Shown: positions 9,231-18,032, counted from the first letter of the stretch. The stretch: DNA of 64,000 bases from Bifidobacterium olomucense (GCF_012932375.1 NZ_JAAIIG010000001.1:310001-374000); one strand, 5' to 3'. Program-made: numbers and translations. The notes: generated by a model not told the origin, from the letters alone.

Positions 9231-11222
9231 ATGACGCAGTATCATGTTTCGGCTTCGGCCGGTTCGCCGGCGGGCAACGGCAGCGAGACTGACCCGTTCC
9301 TGTCCATCGGCCAGGCGGCCGCTGTCGCGCGTGCAGGCGACGAGGTTATCGTGCATGCCGGCACATATCGGGAGTCCGTGGACCCTCGCTACGGGGGTGA
9401 AAGCGAGACGAACCGCATCGTCTACCGTGCGGCAGAAGGCGAGCCGCGCCCGGTTATCACCGGTGCCGAACGTGTCGACACATGGGTGCCTGAAGGAGAT
9501 GGCGTGTGGCGTGCCGTGATTCCGAACGCCTTCTTTGGCGAGTACAACCCGTACGTCGAGACCGTGTTCGGTGACTGGACCGTCTACCCGGATCCCAGAG
9601 TTGAAGTCCGTCACCTGGGCGATGTATATCTCAATGGCAAATCGTTCTATGAAGTGTCTTCGCTGGATAAGGTGCGTGCCCCTGAACGTTGGGATACCGG
9701 TAGGGATGCCGCGACGGAAGCGGTCGTGCCGTTGTTGGATCCGGACGCCACGGTGAACGTATGGTATTGCGAGACGAATGCCGAAAACACCACGATTTGG
9801 GCGAATTTCCATGATGCAGACCCGAATGTGGAAAACGTTGAAATCAACGTGCGTGAAACCTGCTTCTACCCATCGCGTCCGTTCGTCAATTACATCACCG
9901 TGCACGGATTCGAACTGTGCCGTGCGGCCTGCCCGTATACTCCGCCGACCGCTGACCAGGTGGGACTGATCGGTCCGCACTGGTCGCGCGGCTGGGTGAT
10001 CGAGGACAATGTGATTCATGACGCGAAATGCTCGGCCATCAGCCTCGGCAAGGAGATTTCCACCGGAGATAATGATTCGACGCGTACACACCGCAAGTCC
10101 GGTTACCAATACCAAAAGGAAGCGGTATACAAGGCTTTGCACGCGGGCTGGGAGAAAGGCGTGGTCGGCGGACACATAGTGCGCAACAACGTGATTTTCG
10201 ACTGCGGGCAGAACGGCGTAGTGGGTCATATGGGCTGTGCGTTCAGCCTTATTGAAGGCAATCATATTTACCGCATCGGTACCAAGCGCGAGTTCTTCGG
10301 CTGGGAGGTTGCATCGATTAAAATGCATGCCGCAGTCGATACCGTGGTGCGCGGCAATCGTGTGCATGATTCGGTGTTGGGCATGTGGTTGGATTGGCAG
10401 GCGCAGGGCACCATCGTGGACGCGAACGTGTTCTATCGCAACACGCGTGACGTGATGACTGAGGTAACCCATGGTCCTCTCACTTTTATGAACAATGTGT
10501 TTGCCTCGGAATTCAGTTTCGACGACTATGCACAAGGCGCTGCGTTCGTGAACAACCTGTTTGCCGGACGTCTACGCCACACTCAGGTGCTGGACCGGTC
10601 CACGCCGTACCACTTCCCGCATTCCACCGCCCCTGCCGGCGAAGCATTCGTCTATGGCGGTGACGACCGATTCGTCAACAATCTTTTCATGGCGGTTGAG
10701 GGCGAGGTGCCGTCTGACCGGACGCAGAACGCCGTCGGCTCCGTCAGCGTGACCGACGCGGGCACGTCCTGCTTCGAGGATTATCCTCGCTCTCTTGCAG
10801 AGTATGAGCAACGCATCGAAGAGGCGGGATTGGGTGACGAGGAGCTGTATCGCAACATCCTGCAGCCTATGATGCTCGCATCCAATACGTATCTCAATGG
10901 AGCGAAAGCTGCGTCACGGGAAACGGATGCCGTGGCATGTGCCGAGGCCGGTACCTTGAGCTTGCGCGAGACCGATGATGAGTTGTGGATTATGCTTGCT
11001 CTTCCTGATGCCGCACGAGGCGCGACTGGTTCGGTGGTGTCCACCGTTGATCTGGGCCAGCCTCGCATTGTGGAGGAGTACTTTGAGCAACCGGACGGTT
11101 CGCCGATTGTGGTGAATCGCGACATGGTGGGTGATTTACGCGGTAAGGAATCCGCTCGCGGACCTCTTGCCGTATATCCGAGCGGTGAAGTGCTCATCTG
11201 GAGTAGTGCTCATCTGGAGTAG
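9231..11222 (+). CDS. GH120 beta-xylosidase (right-handed parallel beta-helix)
   Basis: A 663-residue cytoplasmic right-handed beta-helix protein. The opening (residues 1-60, ending in GTYRESVDPRYGG) and the central coil repeats are those of GH120 xylosidases. Asp388 in MWLDWQ and Glu411 in MTEVTHGP are spaced 23 residues apart, the same spacing as the nucleophile Asp382 and acid/base Glu405 that I recall for a characterised clostridial GH120 enzyme. The expected activity is release of xylose from the non-reducing end of xylo-oligosaccharides. AAGGAG at 9218-9223 supports the start. It is separated from the upstream genes by a terminator, so it has its own transcript. The last codons run into a 16-bp tandem duplication that alters the C-terminus. 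Confidence 0.88.
   Translation: MTQYHVSASAGSPAGNGSETDPFLSIGQAAAVARAGDEVIVHAGTYRESVDPRYGGESETNRIVYRAAEGEPRPVITGAERVDTWVPEGDGVWRAVIPNAFFGEYNPYVETVFGDWTVYPDPRVEVRHLGDVYLNGKSFYEVSSLDKVRAPERWDTGRDAATEAVVPLLDPDATVNVWYCETNAENTTIWANFHDADPNVENVEINVRETCFYPSRPFVNYITVHGFELCRAACPYTPPTADQVGLIGPHWSRGWVIEDNVIHDAKCSAISLGKEISTGDNDSTRTHRKSGYQYQKEAVYKALHAGWEKGVVGGHIVRNNVIFDCGQNGVVGHMGCAFSLIEGNHIYRIGTKREFFGWEVASIKMHAAVDTVVRGNRVHDSVLGMWLDWQAQGTIVDANVFYRNTRDVMTEVTHGPLTFMNNVFASEFSFDDYAQGAAFVNNLFAGRLRHTQVLDRSTPYHFPHSTAPAGEAFVYGGDDRFVNNLFMAVEGEVPSDRTQNAVGSVSVTDAGTSCFEDYPRSLAEYEQRIEEAGLGDEELYRNILQPMMLASNTYLNGAKAASRETDAVACAEAGTLSLRETDDELWIMLALPDAARGATGSVVSTVDLGQPRIVEEYFEQPDGSPIVVNRDMVGDLRGKESARGPLAVYPSGEVLIWSSAHLE
11189..11220 (+). 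repeat. 16-bp tandem duplication at the end of the GH120 gene
   Basis: AGTGCTCATCTGGAGT occurs twice head to tail (11189-11204, 11205-11220), and a third copy begins (AGTGC). The second copy is read in another frame and supplies the stop. Without it the protein would end in a different short tail. It looks like recent slippage or repair duplication. Confidence 0.85.
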
Positions 11223-11716
11223 TGCCGTGTCTTGTCGATGATCGCGGTCGGGAAACGGTCGGATGCCTTGCAATAATTGTTGGGCATCCGGCCATTATTA
11301 TTTGTACTTTCGATTCTTGCCATGAGAATCGGTTGTATGCTCGTTCTCCCGAGTGTCGTGGGTGGAATGTGTGCCACGTTAGTGCATTATTGCCGTTATT
11401 GCGGTGATGTGGCACGGCGTTATCGGCATTTCAACCGAGATTGTAGGGATTTCCGTGGTACGACAGTGTATAAAGCCTTGGAATGCGCTATCGTGGCACG
11501 CCCGAATGGTACGTCAGCGCAAATTGACCGGTGTTGCATTTGTGTGGCAAGCATTATGTTTGGGAACTGTGATCGAGTCCGTATGGAGGGGGATGGGCAT
11601 TCGCATCGGAACTGTGTGCATGTTCATATGAAGCATGTTTATATGAAGCATCTCGAATTCTTTACTTGCGCCGGATCAAACTAGGCGGCCCGGTAGGCCC
11701 AGTAGATGACGCGGAT
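11223..11716. other. Intergenic stretch without a convincing gene
   Basis: About 490 bases between the GH120 stop and the next promoter. An open frame of 135 codons (11277-11684) is rich in Cys, His and Arg, lacks a ribosome binding site and looks like no family I know; I treat it as chance. It may be decayed coding DNA. Confidence 0.5.
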
Positions 11717-11759
11717 TTGCATTTGTAATAAAACAGGTATATGGTTAAATCATTAAACT
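11717..11759 (+). promoter_or_regulatory. Promoter with candidate ROK (XylR-like) operator
   Basis: TTGCAT (11717-11722), a 17-base spacer and TATGGT (11740-11745) form a promoter. The near-palindrome GGTTAAATCATTAAACT (11743-11759) overlaps the -10. It matches 13 of 17 bases of the site covering the xylulokinase promoter (19829-19845), suggesting control by the same regulator. Confidence 0.55.
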
Positions 11760-11811
11760 AAATAACCGTAACCGTTCTGCGTACCTACGCAACGTCAATG
11801 GAGATACTGCT

Positions 11812-12009
11812 ATGCGCGCACATCGAATACTGTTGTTCTCACTGATTCTGCTGGCCGCGGTGTATGCCGTGCTGTTGTTTGTGGCCCCCGTAGCCGCGCC
11901 GATCGGAGCGTTGCTGACCGCCTCCGGATTGGTGCTGGTCTCTACCCGCTATGCTTGGCGTCCGAAATTCCTTGCCTTGTTCGAGGTGGGGAGGCTGTCC
12001 GCCGATTGA
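11812..12009 (+). CDS. Small membrane protein of unknown function
   Basis: A 65-residue protein with a basic start (MRAHR) and two hydrophobic segments, about 6-24 and 27-46, joined by a short proline-containing turn. The tail is mostly polar and basic (YAWRPKF) and ends in SAD. It resembles no family I can name. GGAG at 11800-11803 lies upstream at an acceptable distance. It is the first open frame behind the promoter/operator at 11717-11759, which ties it to xylose control, and a hairpin follows at 12139. A role at the membrane near the sugar transporter is possible but unproven. The frame could be spurious, though promoter, ribosome binding site, size and composition argue for a real small gene. 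Confidence 0.5.
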   Translation: MRAHRILLFSLILLAAVYAVLLFVAPVAAPIGALLTASGLVLVSTRYAWRPKFLALFEVGRLSAD

Positions 12010-12138
12010 TGCATGGAACTGCAATGAACGGCAGGCCGGAACGATAGGGGCGCGTTGATCATGTGCTCCATTGGTCGGTATCGGTGTTTCCTGTTTTGAT
12101 GCAGTGCTGTGCGTTGGATTAATTGAATTGTTTCGACT

Positions 12139-12170
12139 TAGGCCGTTTCGCTGTATAGTGAAACGGCCTA
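12139..12170 (+). terminator. Hairpin terminator after the small membrane gene
   Basis: TAGGCCGTTTC (12139-12149) pairs perfectly with GAAACGGCCTA (12160-12170) around a 10-base loop, followed by TTTGTTT. It separates the small-gene transcript from the ABC transporter operon. Downstream, 12190-12229 holds two imperfect copies of a 20-base unit containing AAGAAGAT, with no evident function. Confidence 0.7.
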
Positions 12171-12445
12171 TTTGTTTGTGTCGTGGGTGTGAAGAAGATG
12201 CTCCGGGGTGTAAAGAAGATACTCGGGGTATGACGGGTCTTGGCTGTGTGATCGTGTGTCCGCTGTATTTGCTGACTGTGTCATTCCGGTGTTCGGTGGG
12301 CGAGTGTGAAATATTAATGTGCGATTTTGGTCGAAATATGTGAGAAAGAGAGTGTGATAAGGGCGGAAGAATTTCGGCGTGTCGCATCTTTCTTAACGAT
12401 GAGATCACGTGTGTCATAGTTTAGTGGAATGTTGAAAAACTGTCA

Positions 12446-12558
12446 TTGTTACCGCTCACAATTAGTTAGACGGACGAATCAAATACGTCAAAAATGGCTC
12501 AATTTCAGCGAAAGTAGCCAATTGGTAATTGTTAAACCAAAAAACTATGTGGTATATT
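12446..12558 (+). promoter_or_regulatory. Control region of the xylose ABC transporter operon
   Basis: Three elements are visible. TTGTTACCGCTCACAA (12446-12461) resembles the symmetric LacI-family operator. A ROK-like half site follows (AGTTAGACGGACGAATC, from 12464). A promoter is formed by TTGTTA (12529-12534), an 18-base spacer and TATATT (12553-12558); its -35 is embedded in the imperfect palindrome TTGGTAATTGTTAAACCAA (12522-12540). The leader then runs about 75 bases to the ribosome binding site. Confidence 0.55.
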
Positions 12559-12635
12559 TTTTACAGGTTCAGCGAAGGCTGCTGGACCGCAAGGAAGAGG
12601 AAACAAAGTTCCTATCAATGACGAAAGGAATCCCC

Positions 12636-13745
12636 ATGAATAAGTGGACCAAGGCTCTCGGCGTACTTGCCGCGACTGCTATGCTCGTCCCACTGGCTGC
12701 CTGCGGCGGCGGAACGCGTGGCACCACTGCCGGTGGCAACAGCGGCTCCGATAGCGTCAAGGTCGGCATTTCAATGCCTGAGCAGATGCTTGAGCGTTGG
12801 AAGATCGATGGCGAGAACCTGAAGAAGCAGCTTGAAGGCTACGGCTACGACGTCACTCTGCAGTATGCAGATGGCAAGACCGATCTGCAGACCTCCCAGA
12901 TTCAGAACATGGCCAACAACGGCATGAACTATGTGGTCATCGCCTCCATCGACGGCACCGCAACCGGTGCTGCCGCAGAGCAGGTGGCCGCCAACGGTGG
13001 CAAGGTTATCGCTTACGACCGCCTTATCATGAACACCGACGCCGTCGACTACTACGCGACCTTCTCTCTGGAGGACGTCGGCCGCATGCAAGGCGAGTAC
13101 ATCGAGCAGAAGCTTGGTCTGAAGGATGGTCAGAAGGGCCCGTTCAATGTCGAGCTCATGGCCGGCTCTCCGACCGACAACAACGCCGGCTACTACTTCA
13201 AGGGCGCATGGGATGTGCTCGGACCGTACTTCAAGTCCGGCGTGCTGCAGTCCAAGTCCGGCAAGGTTCCGTCTTCCGCTGACGATTGGCAGTCCATCGG
13301 CATCGACAACTGGGATCGCCAGAAGGCCCAGAACGAGATGGAGAACCGAATTAACTCCTTCTACAACGATGGCACCAAGCTTGACGCCGTGCTCGCTCAG
13401 AACGACGCCGAGGCAACCGGTACCTACAACACCGTTGAAGCCGCCGGCTGGGACTACTACCCGATCATCACCGGACAGGACGCTGAGAAGGCCAACGTTC
13501 AGGCCATTGTCCAGGGCAAGCAGTCGATGACCGTCTACAAGGACACCCGCGAGCTGGCCAAGGCCACCGCTGAGATGATCAAGGCCCTCGTCGACGGCAA
13601 GGAGCCGTCCGCTCCGGATACCTTCAACAACGGCACCAAGGACGTTCCGTCCCAGTTGCTGACCCCGGTCACCGTGGATAAGGACAACCTCAAGGAAGTC
13701 CTCGTCGACGGCGGCTATATCTCCGCTGCCGATGCCGGCCTGTGA
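12636..13745 (+). CDS. Xylose-type ABC transporter substrate-binding lipoprotein
   Basis: A 369-residue type-1 periplasmic-binding-fold lipoprotein of the XylF/ChvE (multiple monosaccharide) group. The N-terminus has a lysine-bearing start, a hydrophobic core and the lipobox LAAC with Cys23 as the lipidated residue, followed by a Gly/Thr/Ser linker. The mature part begins KVGISMPEQMLERW, the usual first strand of sugar-binding ChvE-like proteins. It captures a monosaccharide, here probably D-xylose, for the ATPase and permease encoded next. The frame is open from 12429, but ACGAAAGGA just before ATG 12636 and the signal peptide fix the start. A strong hairpin between this gene and the next may let it accumulate in excess. 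Confidence 0.9.
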   Translation: MNKWTKALGVLAATAMLVPLAACGGGTRGTTAGGNSGSDSVKVGISMPEQMLERWKIDGENLKKQLEGYGYDVTLQYADGKTDLQTSQIQNMANNGMNYVVIASIDGTATGAAAEQVAANGGKVIAYDRLIMNTDAVDYYATFSLEDVGRMQGEYIEQKLGLKDGQKGPFNVELMAGSPTDNNAGYYFKGAWDVLGPYFKSGVLQSKSGKVPSSADDWQSIGIDNWDRQKAQNEMENRINSFYNDGTKLDAVLAQNDAEATGTYNTVEAAGWDYYPIITGQDAEKANVQAIVQGKQSMTVYKDTRELAKATAEMIKALVDGKEPSAPDTFNNGTKDVPSQLLTPVTVDKDNLKEVLVDGGYISAADAGL

Positions 13746-13837
13746 TCGTACAGAGGAAGCCGATCACCAGCCATAAGGCATAACGAACTCAAGAGAAGTA
13801 CGCGGACTATGGCAGTTCGCAGCTAGCTCACAGAACA

Positions 13838-13875
13838 GGAGGCGCCGCACTGCATCGTTGCGGTACGGCGCCTCC
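13838..13875 (+). other. Intercistronic hairpin between lipoprotein and ATPase genes
   Basis: GGAGGCGCCG (13838-13847) pairs perfectly with CGGCGCCTCC (13866-13875) around an 18-base loop. No U-run follows, so it probably stabilises the upstream message or attenuates transcription. That would fit the usual excess of binding protein over membrane components. Confidence 0.7.
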
Positions 13876-13912
13876 ACCATGCACAGGGACATTACTATCG
13901 GAGGAGGTAACT

Positions 13913-15484
13913 GTGGCTACAAACGGTGACGTGATTCTTGAGATGCGTCATATCGTAAAGCGCTTCGGCCCGGTCACCGCATTGAACGACGTGAATATCA
14001 CGGTCAAGAGGGGCCAGATATTCTCGATCTGCGGTGAGAACGGCGCCGGCAAGTCAACCTTGATGAACGTGCTGTCGGGCGTGTACCCGTACGGCACCTA
14101 CGAGGGCGACATCGTATACAACGGCGAAACCTGCAAGTTCAAGACGATTCGCGATTCCGAGGAGAAGGGCATCGTGATCATCCATCAGGAGCTTGCACTG
14201 GTGCCATATATGTCAATCCAGGAGAACATCTTCCTGGGCAACCAGAAAAAGAAGGGCATCGCGATCGATGCCGACCAGCAGCGCAAGATCGCCTACGATG
14301 TGATGAAGAAGGTCGGTCTGGATGAGAACCCGGACACCCTGATCTCCAACATCGGCGTTGGCAAGCAGCAGCTGGTCGAAATCGCCAAGGCCCTGACCAA
14401 GAACGTGAAGCTCCTTATTCTGGACGAGCCGACCGCCGCCCTGAACGATGAGGATTCCAAGAATCTGCTTGACCTGATTGACGGCCTACGCCGCGAGCAG
14501 GGCATCACCGCCATCATCATCTCCCATAAGCTCAACGAGATCGCCTACTCCGCAGACGCCGTGCAGGTGATTCGAGATGGTCATACCATCAGCCACATCG
14601 ACATTGACGCCGAGCATCCGCTGGATCAGGATGTGCTGATCCGCGACATGGTGGGTCGCCCGCTGACCAACCGTTATCCGGTGCACGAGCCGCATATCGG
14701 CAAGGAGATGTTCCGTGTCGAGGATTGGAAGATGCATCATCCGCTCGACGAAAACCGACTGGTCGCCAAGAACGTGAGCTTCAACGTGCGCGCCGGTGAG
14801 ATCGTCGGCATGGCCGGACTGATCGGTGCAGGCCGTACCGAAACCGCCATGAGCGTGTTCGGCCGTCAGTACGGCACCAACGCCTCCGGCAAGATCTTCG
14901 TGGAAGGCAAGGAAGTCAAGTTCCCGACCGTGCGTTCCGCCATCGATCATGGCGTGGCCTACGCCACCGAGGATCGTAAGGTCTATGGCCTGAACCTTAT
15001 GAAGACCATCCGCGAGAACACGTCTCTGGCCAGCCTCAAGGAACTGTCCAACAAACTGGGTGTGGTGGACGAGACCCGTGAGAAGCAAACGGCTGAGAAG
15101 TACCGCAAGGAGTTCCGCACCAAGGCGCCGACCATCGAAATGCCGGCCGGCAACCTTTCCGGCGGCAACCAGCAAAAGGTCGTGCTCGCCAAGTGGATGG
15201 CCACGGACCCCAAGGTGCTGATTCTGGACGAGCCGACACGAGGCATCGATGTGGGTGCCAAGTACGACATCTACGAGATCATCGACCAGTTGGCCGACTC
15301 CGGTTCCGCCGTCGTGGTGATCAGCTCCGAACTGCCCGAGCTGCTGGGCATCTGTGACCGCATCTACACCATGAGTGCGGGCCAGATCACCGGTGTGTTC
15401 AATGCCAAGACCACCAATCAGGAGGAGCTGATGAAGTACATGACTTCTCCGACGGCCCTGCCCAAGGATCAGGTCTTCGCCTGA
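13913..15484 (+). CDS. Sugar ABC transporter ATPase, two fused nucleotide-binding domains
   Basis: A 523-residue RbsA/XylG/MmsA-type protein with two tandem ABC cassettes. The first has Walker A GENGAGKST (about 41-49), a degenerate signature GVGKQQLVEI and Walker B LLILDEPTAAL. The second has a degenerate P-loop (GLIGAGRTE), the canonical LSGGNQQKVVLAKW and VLILDEPTRGID. This asymmetry is normal for the family and indicates one competent composite site. It energises import through the permease that follows. The start is GTG, preceded by the strong site GGAGGAGG. Neighbours and sequence point to xylose; ribose or arabinose remain possible. Confidence 0.92.
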   Translation: MATNGDVILEMRHIVKRFGPVTALNDVNITVKRGQIFSICGENGAGKSTLMNVLSGVYPYGTYEGDIVYNGETCKFKTIRDSEEKGIVIIHQELALVPYMSIQENIFLGNQKKKGIAIDADQQRKIAYDVMKKVGLDENPDTLISNIGVGKQQLVEIAKALTKNVKLLILDEPTAALNDEDSKNLLDLIDGLRREQGITAIIISHKLNEIAYSADAVQVIRDGHTISHIDIDAEHPLDQDVLIRDMVGRPLTNRYPVHEPHIGKEMFRVEDWKMHHPLDENRLVAKNVSFNVRAGEIVGMAGLIGAGRTETAMSVFGRQYGTNASGKIFVEGKEVKFPTVRSAIDHGVAYATEDRKVYGLNLMKTIRENTSLASLKELSNKLGVVDETREKQTAEKYRKEFRTKAPTIEMPAGNLSGGNQQKVVLAKWMATDPKVLILDEPTRGIDVGAKYDIYEIIDQLADSGSAVVVISSELPELLGICDRIYTMSAGQITGVFNAKTTNQEELMKYMTSPTALPKDQVFA

Positions 15485-15599
15485 CGTCGTCCCGGTTTGT
15501 CGAGTCCGGCGCAACGTCAGCGCTTCGGCTTGACGGGCCTTCGCGAATCCGGCGTTTCAAGCGCCTATAGCAAAGAAGCTTTGAAAGGATAATTTCCAA

Positions 15600-16811
15600 A
15601 TGTCTACCGCAACCGTTTCCCCCGCCGCAAAGAAGGGCGAGGAGCAGAGCCTCAAGTCCCTGCTGCTGGGCAACATGCGCTCCTACGGCATCTATCTGGC
15701 CCTCGTGCTGGTCATCGTCGTCTTCCAGATTCTGACCTCGGGCCGTTTGCTGAACCCGAACAACGTGGTCGCACTGTTCCAGCAGAACGCCTACGTGCTG
15801 ATCGCCGCCATCGGTATGTTGATGATCATCATCGCCACCCACATTGATCTGTCCGTGGGTTCCGTGGTCGCCTTTATCGGCGGTGTCGGCGCGTTGGCCA
15901 TGAAACACGGCGTACCGTGGTGGGCCGCGATTCTGCTCATGATCGCGATCGGCCTGGTCATCGGCGCATGGCATGGCTTCTGGGTCGCCTACGTCGGCGT
16001 CCCCGGCTTCGTGACCACCCTGGGCGGCATGCTCATCTTCCGTGGTCTCGCCACTGTCGTGGCCGGCGAGTCCATCCCGGTCTCCAACGCCGCCTTCCGC
16101 GCCATCTCCAAGGACTATGTGCCGACCATCTTCGTCGGACCGTACGCATTGACCGCGCTGATCGTCGGCATCGCCGCCATCGTGCTGGTGATCTGGAGCC
16201 AGCTGACCAAGCGCGCCAAGGCCGTCAAGAACGGTCTGCCCGCACAGCCGATGAGCTTCGTGGTGTTGAAGTGCGTCGTCGCCGCGCTCGCCATCGGCTA
16301 CGTCACCTACCTGCTGGCCATGTCCGGCAACGCCACTCAGGGCGGCATCCCGATCGTTCTCGTGATCATCGGCGTGCTGGTGTGCGTGTACTACTTCGTC
16401 CTCAACCGCATGGTCTTCGGACGTAACGTCTACGCCGTCGGCGGCAACCGCAAGGCCGCCATCCTCTCCGGCATCGACACCAAGAAGGTTGATTTCGAGA
16501 TCTTCCTGAACATGGGCTTCCTGGTCTCCATCGCCTCCATCATCACCCTTTCCCGTCTGGCTTCCGCTTCCGCACAGACCGGTATGGAGTTCGAGATGGA
16601 CGCCATCGCCGCCTGCTTCATCGGTGGCACGGCCGTTACCGGTGGCATCGGCACCATTCCGGGCGCTATGGTTGGCGCACTGATCATGGGCGTGCTGAAC
16701 CAGGGTCTGTCCATCATGGGTGTGGACGCCGCTTGGGTCAAGACCATCAAGGGCCTCGTGGTCATCGCCGCTGTGGCTTACGATCTGCTCTCCAAGAAGA
16801 AGAAGGGCTGA
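15600..16811 (+). CDS. Sugar ABC transporter permease (XylH/GguB type)
   Basis: A 403-residue integral membrane permease of the BPD_transp_2 family with about ten hydrophobic segments. The DLSVGSVVAF motif after the third or fourth helix and the late block GGIGTIPGAMVGALIMGVLNQGL (split in two here: GGIGTIPGAMVGAL then IMGVLNQGL) are hallmarks of ribose/xylose permeases. The length fits XylH/GguB proteins rather than the shorter RbsC. GAAAGGA precedes ATG. It completes the lipoprotein-ATPase-permease operon, which ends at the terminator at 16897. A further hairpin (16820-16829 with 16850-16859) lies right after the stop. Confidence 0.92.
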   Translation: MSTATVSPAAKKGEEQSLKSLLLGNMRSYGIYLALVLVIVVFQILTSGRLLNPNNVVALFQQNAYVLIAAIGMLMIIIATHIDLSVGSVVAFIGGVGALAMKHGVPWWAAILLMIAIGLVIGAWHGFWVAYVGVPGFVTTLGGMLIFRGLATVVAGESIPVSNAAFRAISKDYVPTIFVGPYALTALIVGIAAIVLVIWSQLTKRAKAVKNGLPAQPMSFVVLKCVVAALAIGYVTYLLAMSGNATQGGIPIVLVIIGVLVCVYYFVLNRMVFGRNVYAVGGNRKAAILSGIDTKKVDFEIFLNMGFLVSIASIITLSRLASASAQTGMEFEMDAIAACFIGGTAVTGGIGTIPGAMVGALIMGVLNQGLSIMGVDAAWVKTIKGLVVIAAVAYDLLSKKKKG

Positions 16812-16896
16812 GAACAGCCGTGGGGTTCGGTCCGAATCTTCCAACGAATCGAACCCCACAAGGATAGGAACCCATAGTTCCCTTCCTCCTCCGAAA

Positions 16897-16925
16897 GGGG
16901 CGTCGCTGATGCGGCGTCCCTTTTT
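16897..16925 (+). terminator. Terminator of the xylose transporter operon
   Basis: GGGGCGTCGC (16897-16906) pairs with GCGGCGTCCC (16911-16920) with two wobble pairs and a four-base loop, followed by TTTTT. Confidence 0.85.
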
Positions 16926-17060
16926 CGCACGTATGGGGGCACTCATGCGCGGCGTGTGCGGCGTGCGCTGGTCCGGTGTGCCCTCCGACCCTCACTATGT
17001 GCGTGGCGGGACCATCTTGCTGCATACATAGCTGCATACCTAGTGAGGACAAAGACACTA

Positions 17061-17113
17061 AAACCGGCGTTATGTACGCGGGCTTCATTGGACCGCATGC
17101 ATAACGCCGGTTT
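17061..17113 (-). terminator. Hairpin terminator (bidirectional) downstream of the small membrane gene
   Basis: AAACCGGCGTTATG (17061-17074) and CATAACGCCGGTTT (17100-17113) form a perfect 14-bp stem. On the minus strand it is followed by a T-rich run, so it probably ends the gene at 17139-17483; it can also stop plus-strand read-through. Confidence 0.7.
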
Positions 17114-17138
17114 GTTGCGTAGCCGCAAGCGTAGGTGC

Positions 17139-17483
17139 TTACTTCTTTTTGGCCTTCTTGACGCGCTTTGGCTTGGCGACAGGCTTCTTGGGCTCAAGGA
17201 ACGGCCACTTGGCAAGCGCCCACTGATGGAAAGGCGGAATCTTGCCGATGCCGAAACCGATGAGCAGACCGGCCACGATGGCCCATGTTTCCATGTCTCG
17301 TTCGGCGATAAGCAGACCGATGAACACCAGTGCGATGATGAAGCACATCATCTGTGAGGCGCGCGACTGTTTGGTGGTTACCTGATCGGCCTTCATCGGA
17401 ATAAGGCCAAGGAATGTGCCGCAGGGGACACAAACGACGCCTAGCGCTGCGCTGATGGCAATTTCCATGGTGGCTGAATCCAT
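17139..17483 (-). CDS. Small membrane protein with lysine-rich tail
   Basis: A 114-residue protein. A hydrophobic N-terminal segment (about 6-28) precedes a polar stretch, then two hydrophobic segments (about 45-60 and 66-80), and a highly basic tail rich in Lys-Pro and ending KKAKKK. I do not recognise a family. The frame extends 34 codons further upstream, but AAGGAG lies just before ATG 17483 on the minus strand, which fixes the start. It sits on the opposite strand to the ABC operon and next to another small membrane gene of similar size; the acidic tail of that neighbour and the basic tail here are complementary in charge. Function unknown. Confidence 0.65.
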   Translation of the reverse strand: MDSATMEIAISAALGVVCVPCGTFLGLIPMKADQVTTKQSRASQMMCFIIALVFIGLLIAERDMETWAIVAGLLIGFGIGKIPPFHQWALAKWPFLEPKKPVAKPKRVKKAKKK

Positions 17484-17697
17484 GATGCTCCTTTGATGAT
17501 GTGTGCCCATGTGTCTATGTGCAGTGCCGTTGTGATTACGCAGATTCCGCTGCTCGGCCAGCGGTGGATTGCGATAAAACGGCAATATAAGACCTGAGCA
17601 TAATAGTAAAGCGGCAACCGCCAGATTGTGCCGTCGCCGCCTGAAAAGTTATCGATGTGTTGTGATTAAGGTCGGTTTGTCGGAAGGGAATGAAGGG

Positions 17698-18000
17698 TCA
17701 GTTGCTGTGCGATTCGGAATCGTCATCTTCCGTGGGCTCGTCAGTGTCGGCGTCAGCGTCGTCGTCATGATCGTCGGTCGGTGCGTCGCCCTTGTCGTCA
17801 TTGCCGGGCTGGTGCCACCACAACATCAGGGCATTGGCCGCGCAATAGATGGCGGCGATGCCGATACACACCAGAAAGATGATGTTCGACGTACTGATCA
17901 TAGTGCCGTCCGCCATTGATTCCTGGACAGACTGCCAGATCCAGACGACACAGGCCAAGGCGGTCAGGGCGTACAGCATCATACGTGAGCGATCATTCAT
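17698..18000 (-). CDS. Small membrane protein with acidic tail
   Basis: A 100-residue protein with a short basic start (MNDRSR), two transmembrane segments (about 7-24 and 39-62) and a tail of roughly 30 residues dominated by Asp, Glu and Thr/Ser. No family is evident. GGAGAAA precedes ATG 18000 on the minus strand; the longer frame to 18060 lacks a ribosome binding site. Its promoter region carries a perfect -10 (TATAAT, minus strand 18037-18032) embedded in a 9-2-9 palindrome. Adjacent to another small membrane gene, with which it may or may not be co-transcribed (a gap of 214 bases). Confidence 0.62.
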   Translation of the reverse strand: MNDRSRMMLYALTALACVVWIWQSVQESMADGTMISTSNIIFLVCIGIAAIYCAANALMLWWHQPGNDDKGDAPTDDHDDDADADTDEPTEDDDSESHSN

Positions 18001-18032
18001 AAGGTTTCTCCAAAAAAGTGCAAGCCATTTGA

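Noticed and set aside
11277-11684. 135-codon frame after GH120
   Set aside because: No ribosome binding site, odd Cys/His/Arg-rich composition and no similarity to any family I know.
14486-16946. Long open frames on the minus strand opposite the transporter ATPase and permease genes
   Set aside because: They are antisense to well-recognised genes, have no ribosome binding sites, show Gly/His/Asp-biased composition without any family motif, and arise from the high-GC codon pattern of the true genes.
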